Shown piece after piece: positions 6,637 to 14,474 of a DNA stretch of 20,651 nt. The position numbers and the translations under genes were made by a program. The stretch lies in the IMG/VR virus record IMGVR_UViG_3300009149_000362, positions 1-20,651 of that record, one strand, 5' to 3'. Numbering within the stretch: the stretch's first letter is position 1; every line of letters begins with the position of its first letter. Under the pieces are notes generated by a model, which was given only the letters and a program-made list of their open reading frames with translations, did no database searches and had not been told where the DNA came from. Origin of the DNA: a virus.

Positions 6637-8856
6637 TCTTCCAACCCTTTCAGTACACTCTGGTTTATCTGGCCATGTTTCAAACCAATGTCTAAGAGTG
6701 TCATTATAATTTAAGAAGTTAGGCATCTCATCTGTAATAGCAAATACATCAGAACCAAAACCTGTAGCTTCTTTTCCGTGGTATGCTCTAACAACATCTT
6801 TTATTGTATTTTTCTCAGAGAAAGTACTAAAAGTACCAACAGACATTACACGCTCCTTACCATATTTTTCATATAAAAAATTATCAGTAATATCATCTGT
6901 TCCGTTCATGAAATCAATATCAATATCTGGCGGACTATTTCTTTCTGGATTTAGGAAACGCTCAAAATAAAGGTCAAACCTTATTGGGTCAATCTTTGTA
7001 ATATCAAGACAGTAGGACAATAAACTTCCAGCTGCAGAACCCCTGGCTGGTCCAATATCATACCCTTGACCTCTATAGAAGTTTACTATTTCCCAGTTTA
7101 CAAGGAAATAATCAAGCATCTTCTTTGATTCGATTACTTGTAATTCATAATTAAGACGGTCAACATATTCCTTAACTTTCTCATCAGTCATTTCAACTAT
7201 ACCATTCTCCTTGTACTTAGCTATTTTTTGCTTTAACTTAGCAAATGCAAGCTTCACAATTATTTCCTCTGGCTTATCTGTCTTAAAGTAATTTAAAACA
7301 TCTTCTGTTGGCTCATATCTTGGATATTTCTCTACTCCTGTTTCAAATTCAAAATTACACTTATCAGCAATCTTCAAAGTATTTGCCATACAAAGCTCAA
7401 GAAAATTATCTGGATAATTGAAATTATGCTTAGTGTTCATTGTTCTAAAATCTTCACTACCAAAATACCAAAGCTCTCTATTTTCTTTAAGGAAGCAACG
7501 GTCTATAGGTCTATGCTGTTTTATAGATGTAACTATATCCTGAAGGATTGAATCGTCTTTTTCTGGATAATACGTGTCATTACTAACAACAGGCATTATA
7601 TTATATTTCCTCATCATCTTGATTAGGAAATTATTGTATTGTTTTTGAATTGGGAATCTACTGAACTTGAATTCTATTATCAAATCTTCTCCAAATTCAG
7701 TTCTAAGCATGTTTATATAATTCTCCGCTTCTTTTTCACGCCCTCTAAGAGCCATACTCGCTAATTTGCTATCTAATCCCGAAGTAGATACGATAAGCCC
7801 CTCCTTGTACTTTAAAAGCCACTCAGTAGTTATCCTACCTTCTTTCTTAAAGTACCCCTCTGTATTTGCAAGATATAGCAAGTGATTAAGATTACTGTAT
7901 CCTATTTTATCTTTAACAAAAATCTTTACTTTAAAATTATCTCCCTCTAACGATTTCTCTTCAAACAGCCCGATGTTATCATTCAAGAATATTTCAATAC
8001 CAAAAATTGGTTTTATCCCTTTTTTGTTACATTTTTGAAAGAATTCGAAAGTTCCAGATAAAGTTGCATTATCTGTTATTGCCATTGATGTGTGACCTAA
8101 AGATTGCGCCTTTTCTATATATGCATCAACCGAACCAGCTCCGTCAAGTATTGAGTGAAATGTGTGAAGACCAAGTGGGGTTATTTTTGCTCCACCTTGA
8201 ACCTTTGTTTGTGCTGGCTTAGCTTGTACAAAGTCAGAAAGAGATTCGGCAGTAACTATTTCCTCTTTTTCCTTAAATCCAAGAACATCTCTCTTCTGAA
8301 GTTCGAAGAAACATTTTGAAAGCGCTGTAACATCTGCGAGTGCATCGTGCGCATCCTCAAATCCTTTATCAAATAATTTAGTGTAAAGCTCTGGTTGACT
8401 TGGATATTTAAACCCACTTCTACCTCTTGCGTTTGGAATTGCTACAAACTCCGTAGTCAACTTCATTGTATCAATATGCTGAATATCTTGCACGTAATTG
8501 TGCATTTCCTCTCTTAACAGCTCACATCCAACAACATTTTCATCAAACGTAATATTGTGTGCAATTAAATATTTGTTATTTTTAACTGCTGTTGCAAATA
8601 AATCAAGAGCCTGCCTTAAAGGGACTCCTTCGGCCTTTGCTCTTTCATTAGAAATTCTATGAATCTTTATAACTTCATCTGGAATGATAAAGCCATTAGG
8701 TTTTATTATAAAATCTTGTGAATCTGTTTCTATGCCATTGGCATCAAATACTTTCCAAGCTATCTGAACCATTCTTGGCCAGTTATTGAAATCTGTTATC
8801 GGTGCGCTGAAACTAAGCGCCATACCAGTTGTTTCGGTGTCAAATACTATATACAT
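6634..8856 (-). CDS. dnaE: Family C DNA polymerase, N-terminal part: exonuclease + PHP + palm
   Basis: 740 residues up to the TAG. Residues 1-190 are a DEDDh proofreading exonuclease with D6/E8 (FDTETTG), D105 (AHNITFDENVV) and H170/D175 (DAHDALADVTA). Residues about 226-430 are a PHP domain (LHTFHSILDG, H231/H234), but its usual TDH metal motif is TDN (261-263), so metal binding may be weakened. The palm follows with GPARGSAAGSLLSYCLDI, ERFLNPER and PPDIDIDF, where D644 and D646 are catalytic. The third catalytic Asp lies after the TAG, so this part alone could proofread but not polymerise. Fusion of exonuclease and DnaE in one chain gives a stand-alone phage replicase. The ATG at 8856 follows GGAAGAG at a good distance, an unusually clear ribosome-binding site here, and that site sits in a hairpin. 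Confidence 0.92.
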   Translation of the reverse strand: MYIVFDTETTGMALSFSAPITDFNNWPRMVQIAWKVFDANGIETDSQDFIIKPNGFIIPDEVIKIHRISNERAKAEGVPLRQALDLFATAVKNNKYLIAHNITFDENVVGCELLREEMHNYVQDIQHIDTMKLTTEFVAIPNARGRSGFKYPSQPELYTKLFDKGFEDAHDALADVTALSKCFFELQKRDVLGFKEKEEIVTAESLSDFVQAKPAQTKVQGGAKITPLGLHTFHSILDGAGSVDAYIEKAQSLGHTSMAITDNATLSGTFEFFQKCNKKGIKPIFGIEIFLNDNIGLFEEKSLEGDNFKVKIFVKDKIGYSNLNHLLYLANTEGYFKKEGRITTEWLLKYKEGLIVSTSGLDSKLASMALRGREKEAENYINMLRTEFGEDLIIEFKFSRFPIQKQYNNFLIKMMRKYNIMPVVSNDTYYPEKDDSILQDIVTSIKQHRPIDRCFLKENRELWYFGSEDFRTMNTKHNFNYPDNFLELCMANTLKIADKCNFEFETGVEKYPRYEPTEDVLNYFKTDKPEEIIVKLAFAKLKQKIAKYKENGIVEMTDEKVKEYVDRLNYELQVIESKKMLDYFLVNWEIVNFYRGQGYDIGPARGSAAGSLLSYCLDITKIDPIRFDLYFERFLNPERNSPPDIDIDFMNGTDDITDNFLYEKYGKERVMSVGTFSTFSEKNTIKDVVRAYHGKEATGFGSDVFAITDEMPNFLNYNDTLRHWFETWPDKPECTERVGR

Positions 8857-8859
8857 TAC

Positions 8860-8887
8860 TCTTCCAGTTGTTTGTGTACTCGGAAGA
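8860..8887 (-). promoter_or_regulatory. Bulged hairpin covering the polymerase ribosome-binding site
   Basis: The RNA can pair UCUUCC (8887-8882) with GGAAGA (8865-8860). A bulged G (8881) follows, then AGU/ACU (8880-8878 with 8868-8866), closing a nine-base loop, ACACAAACA. The 3' arm GGAAGA is the Shine-Dalgarno-like element, three bases before AUG. A bulged hairpin over the start region is the form of the T4 gp43 translational operator, so autoregulation by the polymerase is a reasonable inference. Confidence 0.55.
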
Positions 8888-8908
8888 TGGATGGCTCCCG
8901 CTTTTAAA

Positions 8909-8969
8909 TTATCCCTTTGTTTGTATCTGTTTGGGAGGTTTGGATAACTCCCATTAATTTAGATACAAA
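8909..8969 (-). ncRNA. Structured leader upstream of the polymerase gene (possible pseudoknot)
   Basis: A 9-bp perfect stem joins 8961-8969 to 8920-8928 (UUUGUAUCU with AGAUACAAA). Inside it, GGGAG (8952-8948) can pair with CUCCC (8937-8933) around a ten-base loop, UUAUCCAAAC. The loop's UUAUCC (8947-8942) is complementary to GGAUAA (8914-8909) downstream, allowing a pseudoknot. A second GGGAG at 8899-8895 could compete for the same CUCCC, giving two exclusive folds. If transcription starts at the promoter noted at 8966-8996, the first few bases of the outer stem would not be in the RNA. No known riboswitch class is recognised. Confidence 0.4.
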
Positions 8970-8996
8970 ACTAATTTAAAATATAAAGCAATGCAA
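8966..8996 (-). promoter_or_regulatory. Bacteroidota-type promoter for the polymerase operon
   Basis: On the coding strand TTG (8996-8994) is followed by 20 bases and then TAGTTTTG (8973-8966), which fits the Bacteroidota housekeeping pattern TTG-N17-23-TAnnTTTG exactly. It lies about 110 bases before the polymerase ATG and just after the small gene ending at 9006. It suggests the polymerase and RNase H genes are read early by host RNA polymerase. Confidence 0.5.
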
Positions 8997-9005
8997 ATTT
9001 ATTTT

Positions 9006-9263
9006 CTAATACTCTTCATAATTACTAATATAATCTTCTTTGGTCATTTGAACTTTAGCTTGTATTTCTCTCAAAATACCAATCATAACCCTACAACTAC
9101 GCCTAACATCTACTGCGGCAATCTTAGTCTTTTGTGGTCCAAAAAACTTTTTCAGTCTCTCTTGGAAATCTCCTTCGAGTTCATCAAGAAGGCTTATTAC
9201 ATCCTTCCTGACTCCGTACTCGTCATTTTTATTCCAACCCCCATAGTAATCTCTATCAAGCAT
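9006..9263 (-). CDS. Small basic/acidic helical protein, unknown function
   Basis: An 85-residue protein with no recognised family. The middle (about residues 20-75: LLDELEGDFQERLKKFF, then AAVDVRRSCRVMIGILREIQAKV) is helical and charged. The second helix faintly resembles the short histone H1-like phage proteins with an ARRARKALxELKxLxxEIR pattern, but the lysine-rich parts are missing, so I do not assign it. The ATG at 9263 overlaps the portal stop by eight bases, implying coupled translation and perhaps a role in head assembly. It ends in TAG just before the polymerase promoter. Confidence 0.65.
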   Translation of the reverse strand: MLDRDYYGGWNKNDEYGVRKDVISLLDELEGDFQERLKKFFGPQKTKIAAVDVRRSCRVMIGILREIQAKVQMTKEDYISNYEEY

Positions 9264-11295
9264 TATCTCTTTTTCTGTTTCTTAAGTATTTTTCAACTTC
9301 ACCCATTAAGTTTTCACTATCTTGACCAAGTTTCTCTGAACCTTGAATTAATGAATCTTGCTTAACAACAACTTCTTGAATTACAGTTTTTCCTACTCCT
9401 TTTCTAATAACATCGCTTTTGTTCATTCTATCCATTAATTTTTGAGATTCAAACTTCATTTTGTTTCCTCTCTTAATTAATGCATTATCATTGATGTCAT
9501 TCTTTTTAGGGGCATCATCTGCTCCAAGGAGCTCATTAATTAAATTAGAAGTATATCTATCAGACATATTCATAGCTCTATTAAATTTACCTTCTGCAAG
9601 TGGGTCTTCAGCTGGAACATCTTCTGCCCCCTCTTCTCCGCCTTCAGCGCCAAGGTCTTCTCCACTCATATCAAGGTCTCCTCCCATATCCATTCCACCA
9701 CCGAAGCCGCCTCCGCCTCCTCCAAGGTCTCCGCCTTCATCTCCACCTTCTTCTCCGCTCTGTTGAGCTGCCATCATTTCTTCAGCACCCTCAATTTCAA
9801 ACTTCTCATCAAGTTCTTTGAAAAGTCCAATTTTCTTGTACACTTCCACAGCTGAATCAATTTCAGCAAATATTTTCTTCTCAACTTTTTTCTGCTTAAG
9901 AATAAGTTTAATTTCATTTTTAGAGAAACCAAGAATATTTTCCATTGCCCAAACATATGATACTGGAGATGTTGCCTCTGCAGAGAACATTTCCTTAAAT
10001 ACCTCTAATCTCGCTTTCATTGTCTCCAACTTCAACAATTCTTGTTGTGTAGATGGATTTGCAAGTGTAAGCGTAAAGTTATCTATCTCATCTTTAAATC
10101 CATTGAAGTAAAGGTGAATGTTTGCAATTCTTTTAAGTTCAGCAAGTACTGCTTGTTGAATTGTATTAATAGTCCTTGAGAATCTAAGGTCTTGTTGTGA
10201 TAATGTTGAACCTCCTGGAAGTGACTCACCGTAGTTCAAGTAGTTTTTAGGAACTTGAAGTGATGCAAATAACTTATTTTGGAAGTATTCAATATCTTGA
10301 ATATCCCCAAGGTTAGATGCACCTGGAAGTGTTTCAATTCTTGATGACCTATCAGCTCTCATTGGAATGAAATAATCCTCTGTTACGTTCATTGGATTAT
10401 ACTTCATATTAATGTTACCAGTTTTCTGGTCAACAATCGGTTGCTTCTTAAGTTGCATCTGGAATTGTTGGATGAATTGTCCAACATCAGCATGCTCTAA
10501 GTTACCAACGTCAATATAAAATACCCTTCTTTCTGGAGCTCTTGTAATACGATATACAAGCATAGAATCTTCAGCAAGTTGTAATTGTTTCCAAAGCTTT
10601 CTTGCTGGGTCTAATATAGAACGACCATAAGGAAGTTTTCTTGTATCTTCTAATAATCTAAAGTGAGCAACTTGCCAATCTTCAAAATAATCTCCAGTAG
10701 TTTCCCATCTAAATCTTACATCATCAGTTCTACCCTCATAACCCTCTTCTCTATGAATCTCCTCAGATGGAAGAGCCATAACGTCATAAATACCTTCGTC
10801 CTTATCAATGTGTAATTGAAGAAAGAAATCCCCATACTTAAGTAAATCTCTAATCCAAAGTTTTAATGCAAAATCTATATCAAGTCTATTGTAAAATAAA
10901 TCTTCAAGCAAAGATTTAACTCTTGAGTTTTCTGAAAAAATATCAAGTATCTTACCTTTTTCTCCTCTGGTAATACACTCATCTCTCATAATATTAAGAG
11001 CAGCAGCAATTTCAGGAGACATATCCATGGCTCTAAAATCCTGATAAGCATTTATCCTATCGGTATCATAGTAAATTGTTCTTGTGTAAAGGTCATGCGC
11101 AATTTTATTAACTTGCCAGTCAAGAAATTGCTGCTGGACATTTTCAATATTATTACCAGGACGAATAAGGTTATCACCTCCGCCTCTATGTTGTACAACC
11201 CCAGGGTCAGTTGTGATTGGGGTTCTTCTTTTGTTCTTATTTATTGCGTCTTTAACGCCACCAAATATACTTGGATTTACTTGTTCTTCTGCCAT
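9256..11295 (-). CDS. Portal protein (T4 gp20 type) with acidic Gly-rich C-terminal extension
   Basis: A 679-residue portal, the dodecameric ring through which DNA enters and leaves the head. Typical T4-type segments are visible: AMDMSPEIAAALNIMRDE, LKYGDFFLQLHIDKDEG, RKLWKQLQLAEDSMLVYRI with RAPERRVFYIDVGNL, then IETLPGASNLGDIQDIEYF and the LQVPKNYLNYGE motif. T4 gp20 is about 524 residues; the extra length is at the end. Residues 513-570 are almost only Gly, Glu and Asp, followed by a charged helical tail to 679. The tail carries LINE at about 585-588, close to a prohead protease site but followed by Leu. It is downstream of terminase and upstream of a coupled small gene. The extension might interact with scaffold or act as a built-in core segment; that is a guess. 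Confidence 0.94.
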   Translation of the reverse strand: MAEEQVNPSIFGGVKDAINKNKRRTPITTDPGVVQHRGGGDNLIRPGNNIENVQQQFLDWQVNKIAHDLYTRTIYYDTDRINAYQDFRAMDMSPEIAAALNIMRDECITRGEKGKILDIFSENSRVKSLLEDLFYNRLDIDFALKLWIRDLLKYGDFFLQLHIDKDEGIYDVMALPSEEIHREEGYEGRTDDVRFRWETTGDYFEDWQVAHFRLLEDTRKLPYGRSILDPARKLWKQLQLAEDSMLVYRITRAPERRVFYIDVGNLEHADVGQFIQQFQMQLKKQPIVDQKTGNINMKYNPMNVTEDYFIPMRADRSSRIETLPGASNLGDIQDIEYFQNKLFASLQVPKNYLNYGESLPGGSTLSQQDLRFSRTINTIQQAVLAELKRIANIHLYFNGFKDEIDNFTLTLANPSTQQELLKLETMKARLEVFKEMFSAEATSPVSYVWAMENILGFSKNEIKLILKQKKVEKKIFAEIDSAVEVYKKIGLFKELDEKFEIEGAEEMMAAQQSGEEGGDEGGDLGGGGGGFGGGMDMGGDLDMSGEDLGAEGGEEGAEDVPAEDPLAEGKFNRAMNMSDRYTSNLINELLGADDAPKKNDINDNALIKRGNKMKFESQKLMDRMNKSDVIRKGVGKTVIQEVVVKQDSLIQGSEKLGQDSENLMGEVEKYLRNRKRDNA

Positions 11296-11345
11296 TTATG
11301 CTCGATTTTATAAAATATAATTATTTAGTTTATTAAAATAAACAG

Positions 11346-13082
11346 TTATCCCATTAACCAACTTGTATCATCTTCATCTGGCATCTCACCATCGAACGTT
11401 TGATTACCTTCTCCATTGAATATATATAGTCCTCCGCCTCCTTTTGGAAGGTTTACTTTTTTTCCTGAAGCTGGTAAACCTCCCACACTTGAATTAGTAT
11501 TAAGCATCATTGCCTGAAGCATGCTTTTTTGCATTTCATTTGAAGCTGTTACATTTTCAAATTCTGTATCTCTAATATAAAGAGCAATACCAAGAGCTAA
11601 AATTAAATCATCATTAAATCCTGGCTCGTGCTCTGGCTTATCTCCATTCATTACAAAAGTTTGGAATTCGGACATAAGCCTCTTCGAGTGAAGAATAAGA
11701 GCATTTTCTCTCATATGCTCTATAATTGCCTTAACAAGAAGTACTCTATTTTTCCTTGATGTCTGGAATCCTGGTATTTCTGTACCTTCGCTTATTTTAT
11801 AATTATGATGTCTAACGTGAATATCTTTTATGTTCTTTGAATAGAATTGTCTATTTTTTGGCCAATTGAATTTATCTCTAATATCGAAACAAACACCAAG
11901 ACCAAATGAATTGGCCTCAATTACAATATAAGCCATGTTATACATTTTTGCTATGTGATTTATTACAAATGGAAAAAGGTCTGGAGAAATCTTTTCTCTA
12001 AACTCTGCCACTTGCTCAAGTGTATCTACATCAATAATTTGAAGTGTGGAGAAATCCTTTCCATCTCCCCTGGCGACATCGCCTCCAACTATATACTGTT
12101 TTCCTTCTTCAGGTTTTTTGTATATTGTCATATTTGTGACATCTCCTATAAACTCTGCGAATTTTTCAAAATTGTCTTTTTCAAGATAATTAAACCTAAT
12201 GTATCCCTCAGCTTTATGGTCATCTTGAACTCTTGAGTGATACTTAGATACAAGTTGAGGGTCAATCGCAAGTCTCTTGGAACCTTCAAATGAAAGGTCA
12301 AGCTCTTGAGCAATTTTAACTGAATCCCAATTTAATCTCTTACACTGAGATTCATACCATGGGCTCCACGGTAATTCTTCTCCAGATGGGTCTATCTTCA
12401 TTTCAAGGTCTACAGCACTATTCGGATTTTCTTTCCAGTGAACAGTTTCTCCATGGAAATCATTTTCGTGTGCTACAGCATCAACCCAAGTCTTATAATA
12501 AAGATTACCTGTACCATTAGGAGTAGAAATCATTATGCACTTCCCACCAGTAGCAGAAAGTGCCATACCAGCTCCCATCCAAATTGCCTCATCATCCTTG
12601 ATAAATGCTGTTTCATCAAGAACCAACATTGTAAGAGAATCCCCACGACCAGCATTCGGACTCGATGCCTTTGCTTCTGCGTATGAATTATTTGAGAAAG
12701 ATATTTTTTTTGTGTTATCAGATTCTATTGCATCTGGCTTAAGCCATATTGGAGTATGCTCTATAAACTGCTTAACAGTTTCAAGGAATCTCATAGCTCC
12801 AGCCCCATCATTGGCAATGATAAGAATCTTCTCATCATACCTAAACATAAGCCTCCAAGCAACGTATCCAGCTGTAATAACAGAAAGACCTGTTTGTCTT
12901 GATTTAAGAATGATGTTATTTTGATGTTCGTGAAAATTCCTTAGACAATCATTTTGATACTCAAAACATGTCATTTGTGCAACCATCCTCTTAGATGCAT
13001 CAAATACGAATCCGTAAGTATTCATATAATATACAGGGTCTTTAGCACACTTGGCGTACTCAAGCATTTTTTTATCTATCAT
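11346..13082 (-). CDS. terL: Terminase large subunit (T4 gp17 type)
   Basis: A 578-residue packaging motor with ATPase and nuclease parts. The ATPase has a Walker A-like KSRQTGLS (60-67), in which the usual GK(S/T) lysine is leucine and a lysine stands upstream instead, a known variant among terminases. Walker B is LTMLVLDETAF (D156, E157), and the coupling motif is STPNGTG (about 187-193). The nuclease part shows acidic residues in GGDVARGDGKDFST, YIVIEANSFGLG and FNDDLILALG, as in RNase H-fold terminases. The order terminase then portal is normal for T4-like heads. The last 40 residues are a Gly/Asp-rich tail. The start at 13082 follows TATTTATTA by 14 bases. Confidence 0.96.
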   Translation of the reverse strand: MIDKKMLEYAKCAKDPVYYMNTYGFVFDASKRMVAQMTCFEYQNDCLRNFHEHQNNIILKSRQTGLSVITAGYVAWRLMFRYDEKILIIANDGAGAMRFLETVKQFIEHTPIWLKPDAIESDNTKKISFSNNSYAEAKASSPNAGRGDSLTMLVLDETAFIKDDEAIWMGAGMALSATGGKCIMISTPNGTGNLYYKTWVDAVAHENDFHGETVHWKENPNSAVDLEMKIDPSGEELPWSPWYESQCKRLNWDSVKIAQELDLSFEGSKRLAIDPQLVSKYHSRVQDDHKAEGYIRFNYLEKDNFEKFAEFIGDVTNMTIYKKPEEGKQYIVGGDVARGDGKDFSTLQIIDVDTLEQVAEFREKISPDLFPFVINHIAKMYNMAYIVIEANSFGLGVCFDIRDKFNWPKNRQFYSKNIKDIHVRHHNYKISEGTEIPGFQTSRKNRVLLVKAIIEHMRENALILHSKRLMSEFQTFVMNGDKPEHEPGFNDDLILALGIALYIRDTEFENVTASNEMQKSMLQAMMLNTNSSVGGLPASGKKVNLPKGGGGLYIFNGEGNQTFDGEMPDEDDTSWLMG

Positions 13083-13096
13083 TCCTAATTTATTTC

Positions 13097-13105
13097 TAAT
13101 AAATA
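13097..13105 (-). promoter_or_regulatory. TATTTATTA late-promoter-like box before terminase
   Basis: An exact TATTTATTA on the coding strand (within CCCCTATTTATTAGAAATAAATTAGGA) 14 bases before the terminase ATG. It shares sequence and spacing with the boxes at 3616-3624 and 13451-13459. Confidence 0.4.
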
Positions 13106-13129
13106 GGGGTAAAAATGCATTTCCGACAA

Positions 13130-13438
13130 TTAAAGTCCTATATATACGTTTGTTCCGAGTTCGCTATCTGATTTTACAGATATGTTATCTGATACAAATA
13201 TTACAGAAGTAATATCGTTTTTTGCATAAAGCTGGTAATCTCCAATAGTAGAAGCAGACCACTCTGCTGTGTAAACACCTCTTGACGCATCTGATAAAGA
13301 AGTGCTAACAGTAATTCCAGTATAGTCAATACCATCTCGATACATTACAGTATCGAAAGTAACCCCAGTGATAGGGTTATTATCTTCATTTACAGAAATA
13401 ATTTGTTCGTATACAGTTTGTCCAGTTGCAATATTCAT
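13130..13438 (-). CDS. Small beta-rich (Ig-like) protein, probable virion component
   Basis: A 102-residue protein without a signal peptide or membrane segment. It alternates short hydrophobic strands and turns (VTFDTVMYRDGIDY, GVYTAEWSASTIGDYQLYAKND, VSDNISVKS) in the manner of a single Ig-like domain. The GVYTAEW...GDYQLY pattern resembles phage proteins that decorate heads, necks or baseplates, and its style recalls the proteins at 19070-19489 and 19501-19860. It lies between the patatin and terminase genes with its own TATTTATTA box. Virion location is inferred from context; the exact role is unknown. Confidence 0.6.
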   Translation of the reverse strand: MNIATGQTVYEQIISVNEDNNPITGVTFDTVMYRDGIDYTGITVSTSLSDASRGVYTAEWSASTIGDYQLYAKNDITSVIFVSDNISVKSDSELGTNVYIGL

Positions 13439-13450
13439 CTCTAAGCTTTT

Positions 13451-13459
13451 TAATAAATA
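13451..13459 (-). promoter_or_regulatory. TATTTATTA late-promoter-like box
   Basis: An exact TATTTATTA on the coding strand 12 bases before the ATG at 13438, between the patatin gene and the small Ig-like gene. Confidence 0.4.
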
Positions 13460-13473
13460 GCTTTAAAAGATTA

Positions 13474-14436
13474 TTATTCTACTTCTTTGAAAACATTTGA
13501 CCTTGTAATCTTATATTTTTTTACATTTCCAGACTTTGCGTTGATATAACCTTCTTCCCACCACTTTAACATTTGCTCTTTTTTGAATACAAGAGAGTTA
13601 TCTGTAAGGCTATATGGCGTATAATATATGTTTATAGAAACTTCTCTACCATGAGAATTCAACTTACTTAAATCTATATTATCTTCAGCAGTTTTTCTTT
13701 GCATTATATCCATAAGCCTGAAGAAATGTTGAAGTAGGTTTTCAATCCTTCCTCTCTTAACAACCCCAAACCCTTCTGGAGACAAAACAATAACGTCAAT
13801 CTCAGTAGCTCCATTTTCTATAGCCACCTGAACTGGTATGTGCTCATATATAGCTCCATCTGAATATTGGTTTCCATCTTTCTCAACAATACTCGTAACA
13901 ATAGGAGCGTTACAAGAGGCCCAAAGCCAATCAATGAAGTCTTCATATTTATTATCGTTTGATGATTTAAACTCTGGTCTTTTATCTGTTAAATTTGATA
14001 CTACTGCAATAACCTCTTTATCTGATTTATATAACTTATCAAAATGTTTTTCCTTAAAGTAATCTTTTATTAAATTTCTAAGATTATGTGTTTCTCCAAG
14101 AGTTTTTTTAAGAGTGACTACTCTCTTGAGTGCATTCCATTTTTTAATACTCCCCTCTTTATCGAATGGGTTTACAGAAAAAATATCTTCAGATGTAATA
14201 CTTGTATAACCCTCTTTTAGAAGGTTAAGTTCTCGAATAGAAGTAAGAGGAGCTAAAAGGCTTCCAGTAGATGTTCCGACATACAGGTCGTAATCTTTGT
14301 CTTGGTCTCCTACGAGATGCTGAATTACTCCTCCAGCCCAAGCTCCTTGAGAACCACCGCCACTAATAACAAGAGCTCTCTTGCCTTTAAATGGTTTTTT
14401 ATTCAGTTTGCTTGGTATGTTTTTATCTTCTGCCAT
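13474..14436 (-). CDS. Patatin-like phospholipase
   Basis: A 320-residue protein with all hallmarks of the patatin lipase family, which cuts acyl chains from phospholipids using a Ser-Asp pair. The oxyanion-hole motif is GGGSQGAW (26-33), the nucleophile elbow GTSTG holds Ser56, and the catalytic Asp193 is in the SDGA motif. After Asp193 come strands EIDVIVLSPEG and a helical C-terminus. There is no signal peptide, so it would act on the inner membrane from inside the cell, unless it is packaged. It lies among structural genes, 17 bases after a membrane protein gene, and the start codon abuts a hairpin (14438-14474). Roles could include lysis, membrane remodelling or interference with host defence. 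All core residues are intact. Confidence 0.9.
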   Translation of the reverse strand: MAEDKNIPSKLNKKPFKGKRALVISGGGSQGAWAGGVIQHLVGDQDKDYDLYVGTSTGSLLAPLTSIRELNLLKEGYTSITSEDIFSVNPFDKEGSIKKWNALKRVVTLKKTLGETHNLRNLIKDYFKEKHFDKLYKSDKEVIAVVSNLTDKRPEFKSSNDNKYEDFIDWLWASCNAPIVTSIVEKDGNQYSDGAIYEHIPVQVAIENGATEIDVIVLSPEGFGVVKRGRIENLLQHFFRLMDIMQRKTAEDNIDLSKLNSHGREVSINIYYTPYSLTDNSLVFKKEQMLKWWEEGYINAKSGNVKKYKITRSNVFKEVE

Positions 14437-14437
14437 A

Positions 14438-14474
14438 AAAAAAAGGGAATACCTTAAATATAACCCCTTTTTTT
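14438..14474 (-). terminator. A/T-rich hairpin between membrane protein and patatin genes
   Basis: Bases 14438-14447 (AAAAAAAGGG) pair perfectly with 14465-14474 (CCCTTTTTTT) around a 17-base loop that holds the stop codon of the upstream gene. Read leftward it is a G-C core followed by a run of Ts ending at the patatin ATG, so it looks like a weak terminator or attenuator that could lower patatin expression. With only three G-C pairs the strength is uncertain. Confidence 0.4.

Noticed and set aside
6589-6640. Intein, intron or inserted gene splitting the polymerase
   Set aside because: The polymerase alignment continues directly across the TAG with no extra bases and no splice motifs.
9006-9263. 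Histone H1-like DNA-binding protein
   Set aside because: One helix is faintly similar, but the lysine-rich pattern is missing, so the assignment is too weak.
9461-9821. Pro/Ser-rich and Leu-rich reading frames on the plus strand
   Set aside because: They are antisense to the Gly/Glu-rich part of the portal gene; their odd composition follows from that.
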